Part shown: piece by piece, positions 1-11,091 of the stretch
Position numbering within the stretch: the stretch's first letter is position 1
Layout of the letters: each line of letters starts with the position of its first letter
DNA from: Druceiella hillmani
Lineage: Eukaryota > Arthropoda > Insecta > Lepidoptera > Hepialidae
Assembly (NCBI GenBank): GCA_039881145.1
Contig: JAYKKI010000032.1
Coordinates: 13,782,501-13,846,500, forward strand
Direction of reading: 5' to 3'
Length of the DNA stretch: 64,000 nt
Made by a program: the position numbers and the translations under genes
The notes under the pieces: generated by a model
Database searches by the model: none
Seen by the model: the letters and a program-made list of their open reading frames with translations, nothing else
What the model was told of the DNA's origin: nothing

Positions 1-216
1 CTACTTTATTTAAAATTCTAAACCACGACCTAGGTTTCGCTGTCGTATTACATCTTCAGGTGGGCAATTTGAAGAGATTCCCTTTTTAACAATTCAACAT
101 TAGTAGCAAAGTACATGCACTCAAGATACTCTAAAAAATAAAGAATTTACTAAATCAAAAAGAATTACGAAAAGAATTTACAAAAAAAATGATGCAGCTC
201 AAACACAAACGGAAAT
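1..216 (-). repeat. Ribozyme-like foldback-family repeat, tandem copy A (cut by window edge)
   Basis: This segment matches 283-465 almost base for base; the shared 'aaaccacgac' anchor recurs 281 bp later. It contains the family signature also seen near 3290, 16230, 31480 and 55360: 'ccacgacctaggtttcg', a short spacer, then 'catcttcaggtgggc'. The distal part (61-216) differs from the other family members, which continue with 'tgttagcaaagat', so the two copies here form a sub-family. The left end lies outside the window, so element boundaries cannot be set. Confidence 0.8.
23..64 (-). ncRNA. Hammerhead-ribozyme-like motif (copy A)
   Basis: Read on the minus strand: 'ccca' and 'c' then CUGAAGA, a spacer, GAAA, 'ccuaggu', C and 'gugg'. 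CUGANGA, GAAA and the NUH site (here GUC) occur in type I hammerhead order, and 'cccac' can pair with 'gugg' as stem I. The stem II region is weak here (only about UGU/ACA), so this copy is unlikely to fold well. Stem III is the short self-complementary 'ccuagg', like the minimal stem III of Penelope-element hammerheads. Function is inferred only. Confidence 0.35.
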
Positions 217-281
217 GATACTACGTGATGTAGTATCATATCTACTTTATTGTAAATGATACTACGTGATGTAGTATCATA
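217..281. repeat. Two direct copies of a near-palindrome, 40-bp period
   Basis: Two copies (217-241 and 257-281) of a 25-bp sequence with 10-bp arms 'atgatactac' and 'gtagtatcat' around a 5-bp centre 'gtgat'. Each copy is followed by 'atctactttatt'. The same 'actacgtgatgtagtat' core sits at the outer end of the foldback elements at 3279, 31479 and 55361, so this appears to be the terminal part of that family, duplicated. Confidence 0.8.
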
Positions 282-282
282 T

Positions 283-480
283 CTACTTTATTTAAATTCT
301 AAACCACGACCTAGGTTTCGCTGTCGTATTACATCTTCAGGTGGGCAATTTGAAGAGATTCCCTTTTTAACAATTCAACATTAGTAGCAAAGTACATGCA
401 CTCAAAATACTCTAAAAAATAAAGAATTTACTAAATCAATGATACAGCTCAAACACAAACGGAAAATTGATTAGTAAGGT
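283..480 (-). repeat. Ribozyme-like foldback-family repeat, tandem copy B
   Basis: Second copy of the repeat at 1-216, lacking about 30 bp of A-rich sequence that copy A has near 160-190. Both end in 'cagctcaaacacaaacggaaa'. The tandem order with palindromic ends between the copies fits serial duplication of one element. Confidence 0.8.
304..345 (-). ncRNA. Hammerhead-ribozyme-like motif (copy B)
   Basis: Identical in the core to the motif at 23-64: CUGAAGA, GAAA, GUC cleavage triplet and 'cccac/gugg' stem I on the minus strand, with the same weak stem II. Confidence 0.35.
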
Positions 481-1148
481 GCGATGTACGAGTATTATAG
501 GTATTTATTTGTTTAAGAAAATGAAAGGTATTGGAAATATTTGTACAAAATATATTTAATATACAGTATTAAGTTAAAAATAAAAATTGAACATCTTGAC
601 ATGAATGGAAATTCATAATACCCAGGATAAGAAGGTAAATAGTATTATTTTCTTGGATACATATCTTTCAAAAATGGTTTGTGAATATTTCGAATATAGC
701 AGTATTATTAGCAATTCTACTTATATTTTGTATCCACATAATACAAGTAGATTGCTAGTTATACTAATTGTTATTTCCTACTCTACACTCAAGATTTACA
801 AAAATTAGGGAAATTGCATATAATTTTAAATGCTATTAGTGTTTTAACCAGTCACGCATCTTCAATATGAGGTAGGTCATATTTAAAAAATTGCGTGTAT
901 AATCGATGAAATAACCTAATATAACGAGTTTATCTTAATTCATTAATTTCATTTAAAATAGCTTATTCAACCTTCTGTTTTGAAGTGAAAATTATTTTGT
1001 ATTAACGTATAAAATACTGAGGGGTAATATGCATAGCGTTTCACAGATGCACGGAATTACCCTAATAGCACCTTTCATAATAATATTAAACGAAGTGAAA
1101 CGAAACTATTGTAGACGTTTTGTGTCTACCGGAACATAAAAGGTTAAT

Positions 1149-1212
1149 TTTTTTATAATGGATAAACCATTTTTTATAATGGATAAACCATTTTTATAAT
1201 GGACAAACCATG
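1149..1212. repeat. Three tandem copies of a ~21-bp unit
   Basis: Unit 'ttttataatggataaaccat' repeated three times with one substitution in the last copy (ggacaaacc). A simple local tandem duplication. Confidence 0.85.
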
Positions 1213-1379
1213 AAACTACGATTCAACAGATGCATTATTCATGCTTCAGGTTGAGCTTTGAAAGTTTCGTACATACATTTTTATTTTTTTTTGACATTTA
1301 TATTTAAAAGCTTATAATGCCATCACAGTATATATCTTATTTAACAATATCAAAGTAGATCAAAAACATTTTCCAAAAA

Positions 1380-1690
1380 ATAATGACGGCTTCCCTGATT
1401 TCATTTTAACGCTCTCCGTTTCGGATTTAGCAAATGACAGCCCTAAGCGAGAAACTCGCCCAACGACTTCATCAAGTTAGGCGCCCGTCCAACCGCCCTA
1501 TCATAACTCTATTACATTCAAAGGACACCTTCGGCCAACGATGCGGGGTGCTAACCGTGTGCTATGCGGGGTTCAACCCACATCATAAAAGGTCACCGCG
1601 GTAGGCAGATGAATGAAACGTCTATAAACTGGTAGAAACATTTATCTGTTACACGCAAGGCGGTTGACGTTTATATTTAAATGAATTTTG
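1380..1690. other. GC-richer island, unidentified (repeat fragment or coding relic)
   Basis: This block is visibly less AT-rich than its flanks. On the plus strand one frame runs open for about 45 codons before a TAG at 1478; its residues include SVSDLANDSPKRETRPTTSS. The same frame continues after the stop with another ~35 open codons. There is no methionine start. A stretch 'ggttcaaccc' near 1568 fits a polymerase III B-box, but I find no A-box at tRNA spacing. It looks like a fragment of a dispersed element or a dead coding exon; I do not recognise the family. Confidence 0.3.
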
Positions 1691-3278
1691 TCGGTTTAGG
1701 GCGCGATTAGTATAGGAAGACTTATTTTGTATTAAGTATTATATAAAATAAATATGGTATACTGAAATATAAAAACTAAATTATGCTATATAAAAGACAA
1801 TAAAAAGAATCGCCTAATTTAAGTTTCAATGCTGAACTGATTTTCATGTATGAAACTGTTTCTTTGTGTGAATATGAGTAAAAATATAGATTATTTTAAG
1901 TTCCAAATCGATTAAACAAGACTCGGAACACAATTATAAGGACAGACTATGATGAACGCACGAAAAGAGTTATATGACATTTTACAAGAGAGTCAATTAA
2001 AAGAATGTAAAAAAATATATTTTTATAATGCAGCTATATACTGCTTACATATTCCATTAGCCAGAATTGCTAAAATCAAAATTATGGTAAAGGCATAATA
2101 AGTAGGATTTTCTCTAAACTTTACCAGAAAACTAAAGCAATTTTTCTAAACCTAATAAACTTTAGATATAAGTTTATTTAAATGGGGGAAACAGTACTGA
2201 TTTTAATAGAATAAACAGTTTAATTATAATACTATGCACCCACAAAGAGTTACAATGTGTTCGCAATACTCGTAGTGCGAGTTTTTGTGAGCGAGTACTT
2301 AAGTGACTTAATTTATTTAATACATCGTTAAATACCAATTATCAAAACCACTTATCAACATTTACATTGATGAAGTTACGTATTTTTAGCTATATATCAT
2401 GATCTTAAATTTACCCAATATTAATCATCAACTCTAATATTTACAAAAATAAATTTTCCCCAGACACCTGCTTTACACAGTGTAATAGTACAATTAATTA
2501 ATATATGACCTGTGAAAATTTTATAACCTTTCAAATCATACAACTTTTTTAAGAAAAATTAAATTTTATTTATAATATATTAGAATTCCAAAATTTTGCC
2601 AAGAATATTTTAAGTGCATAATAGTTTTGTAACTTTGAAAATCTAGGGGTTTGTAAATAACTCCTACCGCTCGGGCGAGTCTATGGTTTTTAATCGAAGT
2701 AACTTGAAATTACCACTGTTCAAAATATTTTAGTGGTTCAAATATCCACCACAAAACGTTCACTTCCTTCCGGACAATATTTCCCTGAAAGAATGCTGTC
2801 TTATTGTAATTTGTGACTTTTATTGACGTTGTGTACTTGTATATTCACGTATACCATGACTATATAAGTATACTTCTTTACCAGAAACGCACTGAATAGT
2901 CATCATTACTAGATAGATGACACTTAAACACCTTTAAGAAATAATATGTAAAGAATTAAAAAAATTATTTAAAAAGTTAATTTTAAATTTTTCGTCAATA
3001 GCGGGGAGCATAAGCTTTAAAATTATGTTTGCATCATTAATTTTGATGGAGAATTAAGGAAGATATAGCGTTGCCACAAAAAACAACACTGAGAAATATA
3101 AGTTTCGCAAACTTAATGTTTAATAAAATGAAAATAAAGAATGGACCAAATGTTGCTAATAAAAAGGTTTGTAAAAATAATTTCACTGTATATATTTAAT
3201 GAGTATATAAAAGACAATCGTTTTCATTGTCGTTTCGCACAAAAAAAGACATATAATTTAGAATTAATTTTTGCCTTT

Positions 3279-3500
3279 TAAATGAAATTACGTGATGTAG
3301 TATTTTTTCTACTTTCTTTAAGTTCTTTACCGCGACCTAGGTTTCGTTATATTACAATATTTCGTTATATTAGCAAAGATTGCTAACAGCCCACCTGAAG
3401 ATGTTAAAGAAAGTAAAAATAATACTACATCACGTAGTTTCATTTAATTGTGAATAATGAATTTCTACAAAATTAACACCAAATATATTCAACAGATGAA
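3279..3500. repeat. Foldback element of the ribozyme-like family, internally deleted
   Basis: Inverted arms: 'aaatgaaattacgtgatgtag' type sequence at 3279 faces 'ctacatcacgtagtttcattt' ending at 3445. The left arm keeps 'gcgacctaggtttcg' but the CUGANGA part is replaced by a duplicated 'atatttcgttatatta'. The right arm keeps 'gctaacagcccacctgaagatgtt' but has lost the GAAA to cleavage-site segment. Neither arm therefore has a complete hammerhead-like core. The right side continues into 'aatttctacaaaattaacacc' and 'aaatatattcaa', shared with the copies at 16330, 31710 and 55320. Confidence 0.85.
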
Positions 3501-4040
3501 TTTTGTGGTTAACCAAATAATTTTTAAAGAGTTTTCTTTATCGTATTAATTGTTTTTTGTCGACCTCAAACGTTGTATTTAAATCAAAATGTATTCTTTA
3601 TAATGTATAATTTGCCTACAAACTTTGCGATGTATTGTGTAAATAAAAGAAAAAATACGCAGTACAAAGTAATTACTTCTCTTATTATAATCAGTACTTA
3701 GTCAAGAAGCCAGGCCAGACCTCTGATTTGCGATAAAATATATTATAAGCCGAGTAATAAACACAATGTGTCGTGCCTGTTATTTGGTTTATGACATGAA
3801 ATCAATAAATTTAATGAAACGTAATGTAATATGTGACTATATAAATATACTAAGTTAATAGAAGTCACAAATCAAAATCAGATGAGCATTCTTTCAGGAA
3901 AATGTCATCCAGCAAGTAAATGTTTTTGGAGTTTACTCCTTGCGAATAAATTTTCATATATAGCGCCCGGTATGAAATTTTATTAGGAGGTATGATTTTA
4001 TCATTAGTTCAGAGAGTTAAAAAAGTGTAACAGTTTGTTA

Positions 4041-4340
4041 GTTTGGATATAGGAGGTAATCTCCAGAACTATTCGTCCGGTTTCAAAAATTCTTTCACCA
4101 GTACTTAGAAAGTACCTTCAGGATGGACATAGGTTATATATTATCCAGTTAAAAAAATTCATGTGTTACAAAAAAGTTTAATTTTGCAAGTTTGAACGTA
4201 GGAGGTAATCTCCGAAACTATTTATCCAATTTGAAAAATTCTTTCATCAATATTTAGAAAGAATCAGGAATCAGGAGAGAAATTCAGGATGGAGACAGGT
4301 TGTATATTTTTTCCGTTAAAAAACCAGTTTCATGGACACC
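4041..4340 (+). repeat. Dispersed-repeat fragment in two tandem copies (offset 149 bp)
   Basis: Copy 1 (4041-4180) and copy 2 (4190-4340) share 'aggaggtaatctcc', 'aaattctttca', 'acttagaaag' / 'atttagaaag' and 'caggatgga..aggtt'. The motif string resembles a dispersed repeat I associate with lepidopteran and other arthropod genomes. Copy 2 carries a small internal duplication 'atcaggaatcaggag'. The hexamer satellite begins about 70 bp downstream. Confidence 0.6.
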
Positions 4341-5190
4341 AGTTTTGCAATGTAAGTCAACGAAAAAATAGTCAAGCGATTGCGTTCCTTATGAACTCTG
4401 TCTTAACGGTAAGATATTGATATTGATATTTATATTTATATTTATATTTATATTTATATTTATATTTATATTTATATTTATATTTACATTTACATTTACA
4501 TTTACATTTACATTTACATTTACATTTACATTTACATTTACATTTACATTTACATTTACATTTACATTTACATTTACATTTACATTTACATTTACATTTA
4601 CATTTACATTTACATTTACATTTACATTTACATTTACATTTACATTTACATTTACATTTACATTTACATTTACATTTACATTTACATTTACATTTACATT
4701 TACATTTACATTTACATTTACATTTACATTTACATTTACATTTACATTTACATTTACATTTACATTTACATTTACATTTACATTTACATTTACATTTACA
4801 TTTACATTTACATTTACATTTACATTTACATTTACATTTACATTTACATTTACATTTACATTTACATTTACATTTACATTTACATTTACATTTACATTTA
4901 CATTTACATTTACATTTACATTTACATTTACATTTACATTTACATTTACATTTACATTTACATTTACATATACATTTACATTTACATTTACATTTACATT
5001 TACATTTACATTTACATTTACATTTACATTTACATTTACATTTACATTTACATTTACATTTACATTTACATTTACATTTACATTTACATTTACATTTACA
5101 TTTACATTTACATTTACATTTACATTTACATTTACATTTACATTTACATTTACATTTACATTTACATTTACATTTACATTTACATTTACA

Positions 5191-5340
5191 TTTACGTTTA
5201 CGTTTACGTTTACGTTTACGTTTACGTTTACGTTTACGTTTACGTTTACGTTTACGTTTACGTTTACGTTTACGTTTACGTTTACGTTTACGTTTACGTT
5301 TACGTTTACGTTTACGTTTACGTTTACGTTTACGTTTACG
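5191..5340. repeat. Homogeneous block of 25 TTTACG units inside the TTTACA array
   Basis: Exactly 150 bp of TTTACG with sharp edges on both sides and no admixture of TTTACA. The flanking TTTACA blocks are 118 units (4483-5190) and 90 units (5341-5880), each broken by a single TATACA variant (4969-4974 and 5437-5442). A point change spread by slippage or conversion to 25 adjacent units is the simplest reading. Confidence 0.95.
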
Positions 5341-5880
5341 TTTACATTTACATTTACATTTACATTTACATTTACATTTACATTTACATTTACATTTACA
5401 TTTACATTTACATTTACATTTACATTTACATTTACATATACATTTACATTTACATTTACATTTACATTTACATTTACATTTACATTTACATTTACATTTA
5501 CATTTACATTTACATTTACATTTACATTTACATTTACATTTACATTTACATTTACATTTACATTTACATTTACATTTACATTTACATTTACATTTACATT
5601 TACATTTACATTTACATTTACATTTACATTTACATTTACATTTACATTTACATTTACATTTACATTTACATTTACATTTACATTTACATTTACATTTACA
5701 TTTACATTTACATTTACATTTACATTTACATTTACATTTACATTTACATTTACATTTACATTTACATTTACATTTACATTTACATTTACATTTACATTTA
5801 CATTTACATTTACATTTACATTTACATTTACATTTACATTTACATTTACATTTACATTTACATTTACATTTACATTTACA

Positions 5881-6120
5881 TTTATATTTATATTGACATT
5901 TATATTGACATTTATATTGACATTGATATTGACATTTATATTGACATTTATATTGACATTTATATTGACATTTATATTTACATTTATATTTACATTTATA
6001 TTTACATTTATATTTACATTTATATTTACATTTATACTTACATTTATACTTACATTTATATTTACATTTATATTTACATTTATATTTACATTTATATTTA
6101 CATTTATATTTACATTTATA
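5881..6120. repeat. 12-bp higher-order repeats (TTTATA+TTGACA, then TTTATA+TTTACA)
   Basis: Hexamers alternate: TTTATA with TTGACA from about 5893 to 5970, then TTTATA with TTTACA from about 5971 to 6120, with two units changed to TTTATACTTACA near 6030-6055. This is a higher-order dimer lying between the pure TTTACA and pure TTTATA blocks. Confidence 0.9.
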
Positions 6121-6969
6121 TTTATATTGATATTGATATTGATATTTATATTTATATTTATATTTATATTTAAATTTATATTTATATTTATATTTATATT
6201 TATATTTATATTTATATTTATATTTATATTTATATTTATATTTATATTTATATTTATATTTATATTTATATTTATATTTATATTTATATTTATATTTATA
6301 TTTATATTTATATTTATATTTATATTTATATTTATATTTATATTTATATTTATATTTATATTTATATTTATATTTATATTTATATTTATATTTATATTTA
6401 TATTTATATTCATATTTTTATTCATATTTATATTCATATTTATATTTATATTTATATACAGTGTTACCTATTTTATACATTTCAATACAATAGTAGTAAA
6501 CTCCAGTGGTGCGTCGGAGCTGATACGCAAAATGTTTTTTTTAAGTTTCAGATGACACGTCTTAAAATTGTTGTCCCTTTTTGGAAACTTTCGATACAGC
6601 AATTACTACAGAAAATATTGTAATAAAATTTTAACTGAACTGGTAACGTATAGTTCTAAGTAACGCATAGAATATGAATCATTACGTAATCTCACCAGTA
6701 TATCATTATCTCTTTGTTTTAAAAAAAAATTTCCATTTTAACACTAATTTTATGTTAGTACATGTATTTGCTAGATATCTACTTAAAATATTAAAAATAT
6801 AAAATACATGGCGAACTAACTCAGCCATACATCCCAGTAGGTCAGAAGATATTCCTTACTATAAAATTATAACGCCATGATTCTAAAAATATTAACTATT
6901 CACTTGACAAAAAAGATTTTTTGAAAATGCAGCAACGTGACGTTGAAGGAATCCTTCGAGCTTTACGTA

Positions 6970-7013
6970 TGAATTTAAAATTATGTGTATATCATCACAT
7001 AATTTTAAATTCA
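6970..7013. repeat. Perfect 18-bp hairpin
   Basis: Arm 6970-6987 (tgaatttaaaattatgtg) is the exact reverse complement of 6996-7013, with an 8-bp loop. It lies just left of the (TA)n tract. Confidence 0.9.
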
Positions 7014-7018
7014 CACCT

Positions 7019-7024
<6 letters not shown>

Positions 7025-7095
<71 letters not shown>
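7025..7095. repeat. (TA)n microsatellite
   Basis: About 35 uninterrupted TA units, preceded by 'cacacctacacac'. Flanked on both sides by perfect hairpins. Confidence 0.98.
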
Positions 7096-7096
<1 letters not shown>

Positions 7097-7115
7097 GTGA
7101 CAATCAAATTTAGGG

Positions 7116-7167
7116 ATATAGTGTTAATAAAAGTGATTAAAACTAATCACTTTTATTAACACTCTAT
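7116..7167. repeat. Hairpin, 20-bp perfect stem with 4-base loop
   Basis: Arms 7120-7139 and 7144-7163 ('agtgttaataaaagtgatta' and its reverse complement) around loop 'aaac'; the pairing extends outward with one mismatch to 7116 and 7167. Confidence 0.9.
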
Positions 7168-8518
7168 TTATCTCGGGTAAATACACAAAGTGGAAAAAAT
7201 TCGACAAAATTGTGCGAACGGAAGTGAATTTCTTAAAAAAATCACTGCATCCGGAACCGCACATGAAAATACACAACGTTTCTCGTTTTTAGTCTAACTT
7301 TTCCGCAACGGACAGATTTTAGATAAAAATTATGTATAAATTGATTGTTATACAGCTATAAAAGCATAAGAATTTGTAAAACATTTCGAAGGTAACGATT
7401 AAATTAACGAGATAAATATAATTTTAATCACTTTTTTGAGGTTTTAACCTAATGTAAAATGCAATAGCTGGTGGAATCCCGCAATCGAAGCATTAAACTC
7501 TATTCGTTTTAAAATATGTCGCGTGATTAATAAAAAAATCTTATATCAAGCAACCACACAATAAAAGTTTACAATCGTCCTTACGAAGTAATAAATATTT
7601 AATTGATATTATATTTTTACAATCTTGTGATAACAGCTTTGTAATTAATACAAATATGTACATCGAATTTATGATGCTTGAGGTATATTTTTCCAGTTTT
7701 TTTCTATGGCTCCATAGTCAAATTAGGGATCTTTATCATTTTTTTCTTCGTTTGCCCATCTGTTTAATCTTTTAGTTACCAAAATACCTGCAGCACCAAG
7801 GCTCATCTAATTTTAAAGTCTTCATTTTACATAAATAACTTATATCAGAGTGAATATTTTGTTTTTCTAGGAAGGAAAATTTAAATATTATAAATATTTC
7901 CATTTTAAAATATGTTTTTAAAAAAAGGTCTCGCTAGCCTCTTAAATTATATTGGTATAATAAGGTTTTTCAATTAAATTAAACATTTAAAAGAAGAACA
8001 CAAAAGTTAAATCAGATATCAAAGTAAATTGAGGTAAATATTTAACCTAATTTAAATACAACCATTTGGGAAACGAAATAAAACAATGCAATGATATTTT
8101 GTGGCCAATTAGATAAGATCATGTAACACCTATGTAAAACCTTGTAAATAGGCGTTTTACGAAATTTTAATGCAATAAAAGGTAACATTATTGTAAATGT
8201 CGAAAATCTAATAAGGCTTCTTATTAGCTTCAAGATGTTATCACATATAATGTCAATTTTACAAAATAAATATTTACACTGTTGTAAAATATATCTTAGC
8301 TTCTAAAAAATGTCACATAATATGAAAAAAGAATAAGTAGAAGGAAAAAGTCAAAATACATTACATAAAATTTACAATCGTTTATTATAATAACATCATA
8401 AAACATTGCAGACGCAACACACCTGGAGACACCGACTCCGACGAGATGATAGCATATTTTATAATGAATCTAATTATTTTAAATGTGATTTCTGACTCCT
8501 ATGTCCTTATTGCATGCC

Positions 8519-8645
8519 GAGTCTTATATGTAGCAGGTACTTATTACTTATATGTCGCAGGTGTCGCAAGTACTTATTACTTATATGTCGCAGGTAGTTA
8601 TTGCATGCAGGGTCTTATATGTCGCAGGTGTCGCAGGCACTATTT
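8519..8645. repeat. Irregular minisatellite, 'tatgtcgcaggt' motif
   Basis: The words 'cttatatgtcgcaggtgtcgc' and 'acttattacttatatg' recur four times in different orders across about 125 bp, with insertions. Not a clean period; best described as a degenerate tandem repeat. Confidence 0.75.
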
Positions 8646-10058
8646 TAAATATGTCTGTATGGCAATTGGCAGTTAGATTCTTCCTAAGGAAATCATAAAT
8701 AATATGCAGTAAACTAATAATATTTTTAATAAAGTACGCAATTTGCAATCATATGCATTTATTTGTAAGAGGATATCCCTGTAATTCATAAACCACAATC
8801 TTGATAGGCTCCATTTGCAGTGTATATTCATTTAAAAATTATTTCGGAAATTTTGCTGCAATAACTTTGTGCCGTGAAATGTTTGCATAATCCTATTTTT
8901 GTTTATTTCACCACACACTTTATATGTTCAATTTTCACCATCTCTTTCTGTATTGTCACAACGCTTACAACAGGAAATGCTTTCCCAACCTATACCATTT
9001 GAACCAAATGGTTATAATATAATAAAGCAGTTAGGACTTTCAGTCAAAAACTGCCTCTAAACTACAAACACACTGTATAATCTTCTAGTACTTGGAGTCA
9101 ATATAATTAAACTGTCAATAGATTATCTGCTTACGTCAGCCATGTTGTTAGTTATGGATACGAACACAGCGACAAGCTCTTGTTGTCAAACAAGCTGAGC
9201 GCGCGTTGTGTGATACGTTGGCGTCGACCTGTTCGTCGTTACTAAATTAACCTTTTATCAATCGAACCTTACTTAAAACTCGATTTAAAAGCAAACCCTT
9301 AACGTACCGTTTTATTTGCCAACTGTCATGAGAACATTCGTATCATCGGCCTGAGATTTATAAAAATGTTGATGCAGAAATTGTTATTTGTTTTCAAAAG
9401 GATTTTGTTCCGAAAGGTCTTTGTCAAAAATTAAATAAACCTGCCAAGTACGAGTAGAAGTCACGTACATACATAATTTAAACCTTTATATTTTTCAGAC
9501 GATGTTATTAAAGTCAGCTAGGTAGAGCAGAAGTAACTTTCTTATAAACTGGAAATTGTTTAGTTATTAATTGAGGGAAGGGAGGTAAAGAAGACAGTTT
9601 TATAAAAATGTATATTAAATTTGTTCCCACTTTTTTTATTTTTGGTGCTTTCGTTTTTAAGTTATTTCATTGGAGCAATGTGAACCTTAGATTCAAATTG
9701 TAAAGAGAAATAAAATACGGTGATAACGATACAAGAACACTATATGAAACATTATATAAAATTATGACGTTCCTTCTCAAATGTATTTTATTTTCTAATT
9801 AAGAACTGAGTGTATTTAATTCATAAATACCCTTCAAATATTACATCTTAAAGCCTTTTAAAATTCAAGCCGTGCTTATCGCATACTGAGTTACAGTCAC
9901 CATCGACTTATAATCTATTCATAAAGTAGAATCAGACTCGGAAGCCCAAAAGAAACATCGAAACTTTCATTACTACAACAGAAACTTAATTATATTTAAT
10001 GATAATATAAAGACAGTAATATAAGAAATAAGAAATTATATGCAACGATTAAAGTAAT

Positions 10059-10149
10059 CTTTTTAACTAAATCGTTGCAAATAATTTCCTATCTTAATTG
10101 TTTTATTAAATTAAGATAGGAAATTATTTGCAACGATTTATTTAAAAAG
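10059..10149. repeat. Long hairpin, 41-bp arms with one mismatch, 9-base loop
   Basis: Arm 10059-10099 and arm 10109-10149 are reverse complements apart from one position; the inner 31 bp are perfect. Loop is 'gttttatta'. A partial third copy of the right arm ('gaaattatatgcaacgatt') lies just upstream at 10032. Either a foldback mobile element or a snap-back duplication; a transcript would form a long double-stranded stem. Confidence 0.92.
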
Positions 10150-10905
10150 TTACGTGCCATATTATTTATATGAAAAAAATAATGATTAAAGCTTATACGT
10201 AAATGTAAGCACGCTCATATATCTGTGCTTGTATGTATATCTAACCATACTTAGATGAAACTCATTTTTCCTTAACTGCTTTCGAATAAAAAGTAATGAG
10301 GAATTAAATTACGAACTAGTAATATAAAATAAAATCGACTTTAATGTCCCATATAGCGGCTTTCAAACCTCAGTGGCAGTTAAGACTTAATAACATACGA
10401 CGTGGAACCTTGCAACTTACTTATTCCTTACATCAATTTTACTTAACAGTTCCATTAATTTAGTTTACTTCCGTGCTTCGAGGACAGTCTTTTTTCTTGA
10501 TGTTACTAGTACATTCTAATAAATAATACTTTAATAATTTGCGTTTCCAATACCACACTCGGTTTAGTTGTGAATAACTCGAGATTATAATTTGTAACAA
10601 AAACCTGATACAATTATATTGAAATAGAACAATTATTGAAATTACGGACGAATTTTTCAAATTATTTACACATATCAAAAATTTTTTTTTTTCTTAAAGC
10701 GGTTGCAAAGATACCCATAGCCGTTTTAAATAATTTATATATTTATGTAGATTTAAATATGTATATAGAAAAATCGCTGGGATAACAACTTTTTAAGCTT
10801 AATTTTTTTTTTTCATATTTTAGTGATAAGAAATGAGTCACGCCAACGATTGTTGCTGTTTAGATAAAACGTTTAATTAGCATGTTAAAATAGCATCGTA
10901 ATATT

Positions 10906-11091
10906 ATTAATGCATTCCGAATTCAAAATGTAATTTATTAATGCATTCCTAATTCAAAATTCAATTTATTAATGCATTCCCAATTCAAAATGTAATTTAT
11001 TAATGCATTCCTAATTCAAAATGCAATTTATTAATGCATTCCTAATTCAAAATGCAATTTATTAATGCATTCCGAATTCAAAATGCAATTT
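10906..11091. repeat. Minisatellite, 31-bp unit x 6
   Basis: Starts at 10906, 10937, 10968, 10999, 11030 and 11061. Units contain 'attaatgcattcc' and 'aattcaaaatg'; variation is mostly g/t/c at the position after 'attcc' and at 'tgtaa/tgcaa/ttcaa'. Confidence 0.97.

Larger units (their letters stand above)
481..4040. other. Intergenic or intronic AT-rich DNA, no gene seen
   Basis: Apart from the small repeat at 1149, the GC-richer island at 1380-1690 and the foldback at 3279, this stretch shows no reading frame, RNA gene or repeat I can support. The one methionine-started frame of note (605-808, 67 codons) has AT-driven composition (I, Y, S, N rich) and no recognisable motif. Confidence 0.6.
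4411..6460. repeat. 2-kb hexanucleotide satellite (TTTATA/TTTACA/TTTACG blocks)
   Basis: An almost uninterrupted array of 6-bp units. Blocks in order: TGATAT/TTTATA (4411-4482), TTTACA (4483-5190), TTTACG (5191-5340), TTTACA (5341-5880), mixed dimers (5881-6120), TTTATA (6121-6460). Phase is conserved over more than 1.4 kb. Several frames are stop-free, giving spurious frames of 682 codons on minus (repeating Asn-Val/Asn-Ile) and 712 codons on plus (Phe-Thr/Phe-Ile); these are not genes. Assembly collapse or expansion is possible in an array this regular. Confidence 0.97.
6461..10905. other. Intergenic AT-rich DNA with hairpins and a microsatellite
   Basis: Holds the hairpin and (TA)n cluster at 6970-7166, short tandem repeats at 8519-8645 and the large hairpin at 10059-10149. 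Small frames (8042-8233, 8446-8676, 10460-10678) are short, lack motifs and in the second case lie on a minisatellite. A slightly GC-richer patch at 9135-9245 shows no frame or RNA I can name. Confidence 0.55.

Noticed and set aside
4389..6555. Open frames of 682 codons (minus) and 712 codons (plus)
   Set aside because: Both are the hexamer satellite read in stop-free frames; they have only dipeptide repeats, no start context, and mirror each other on opposite strands.
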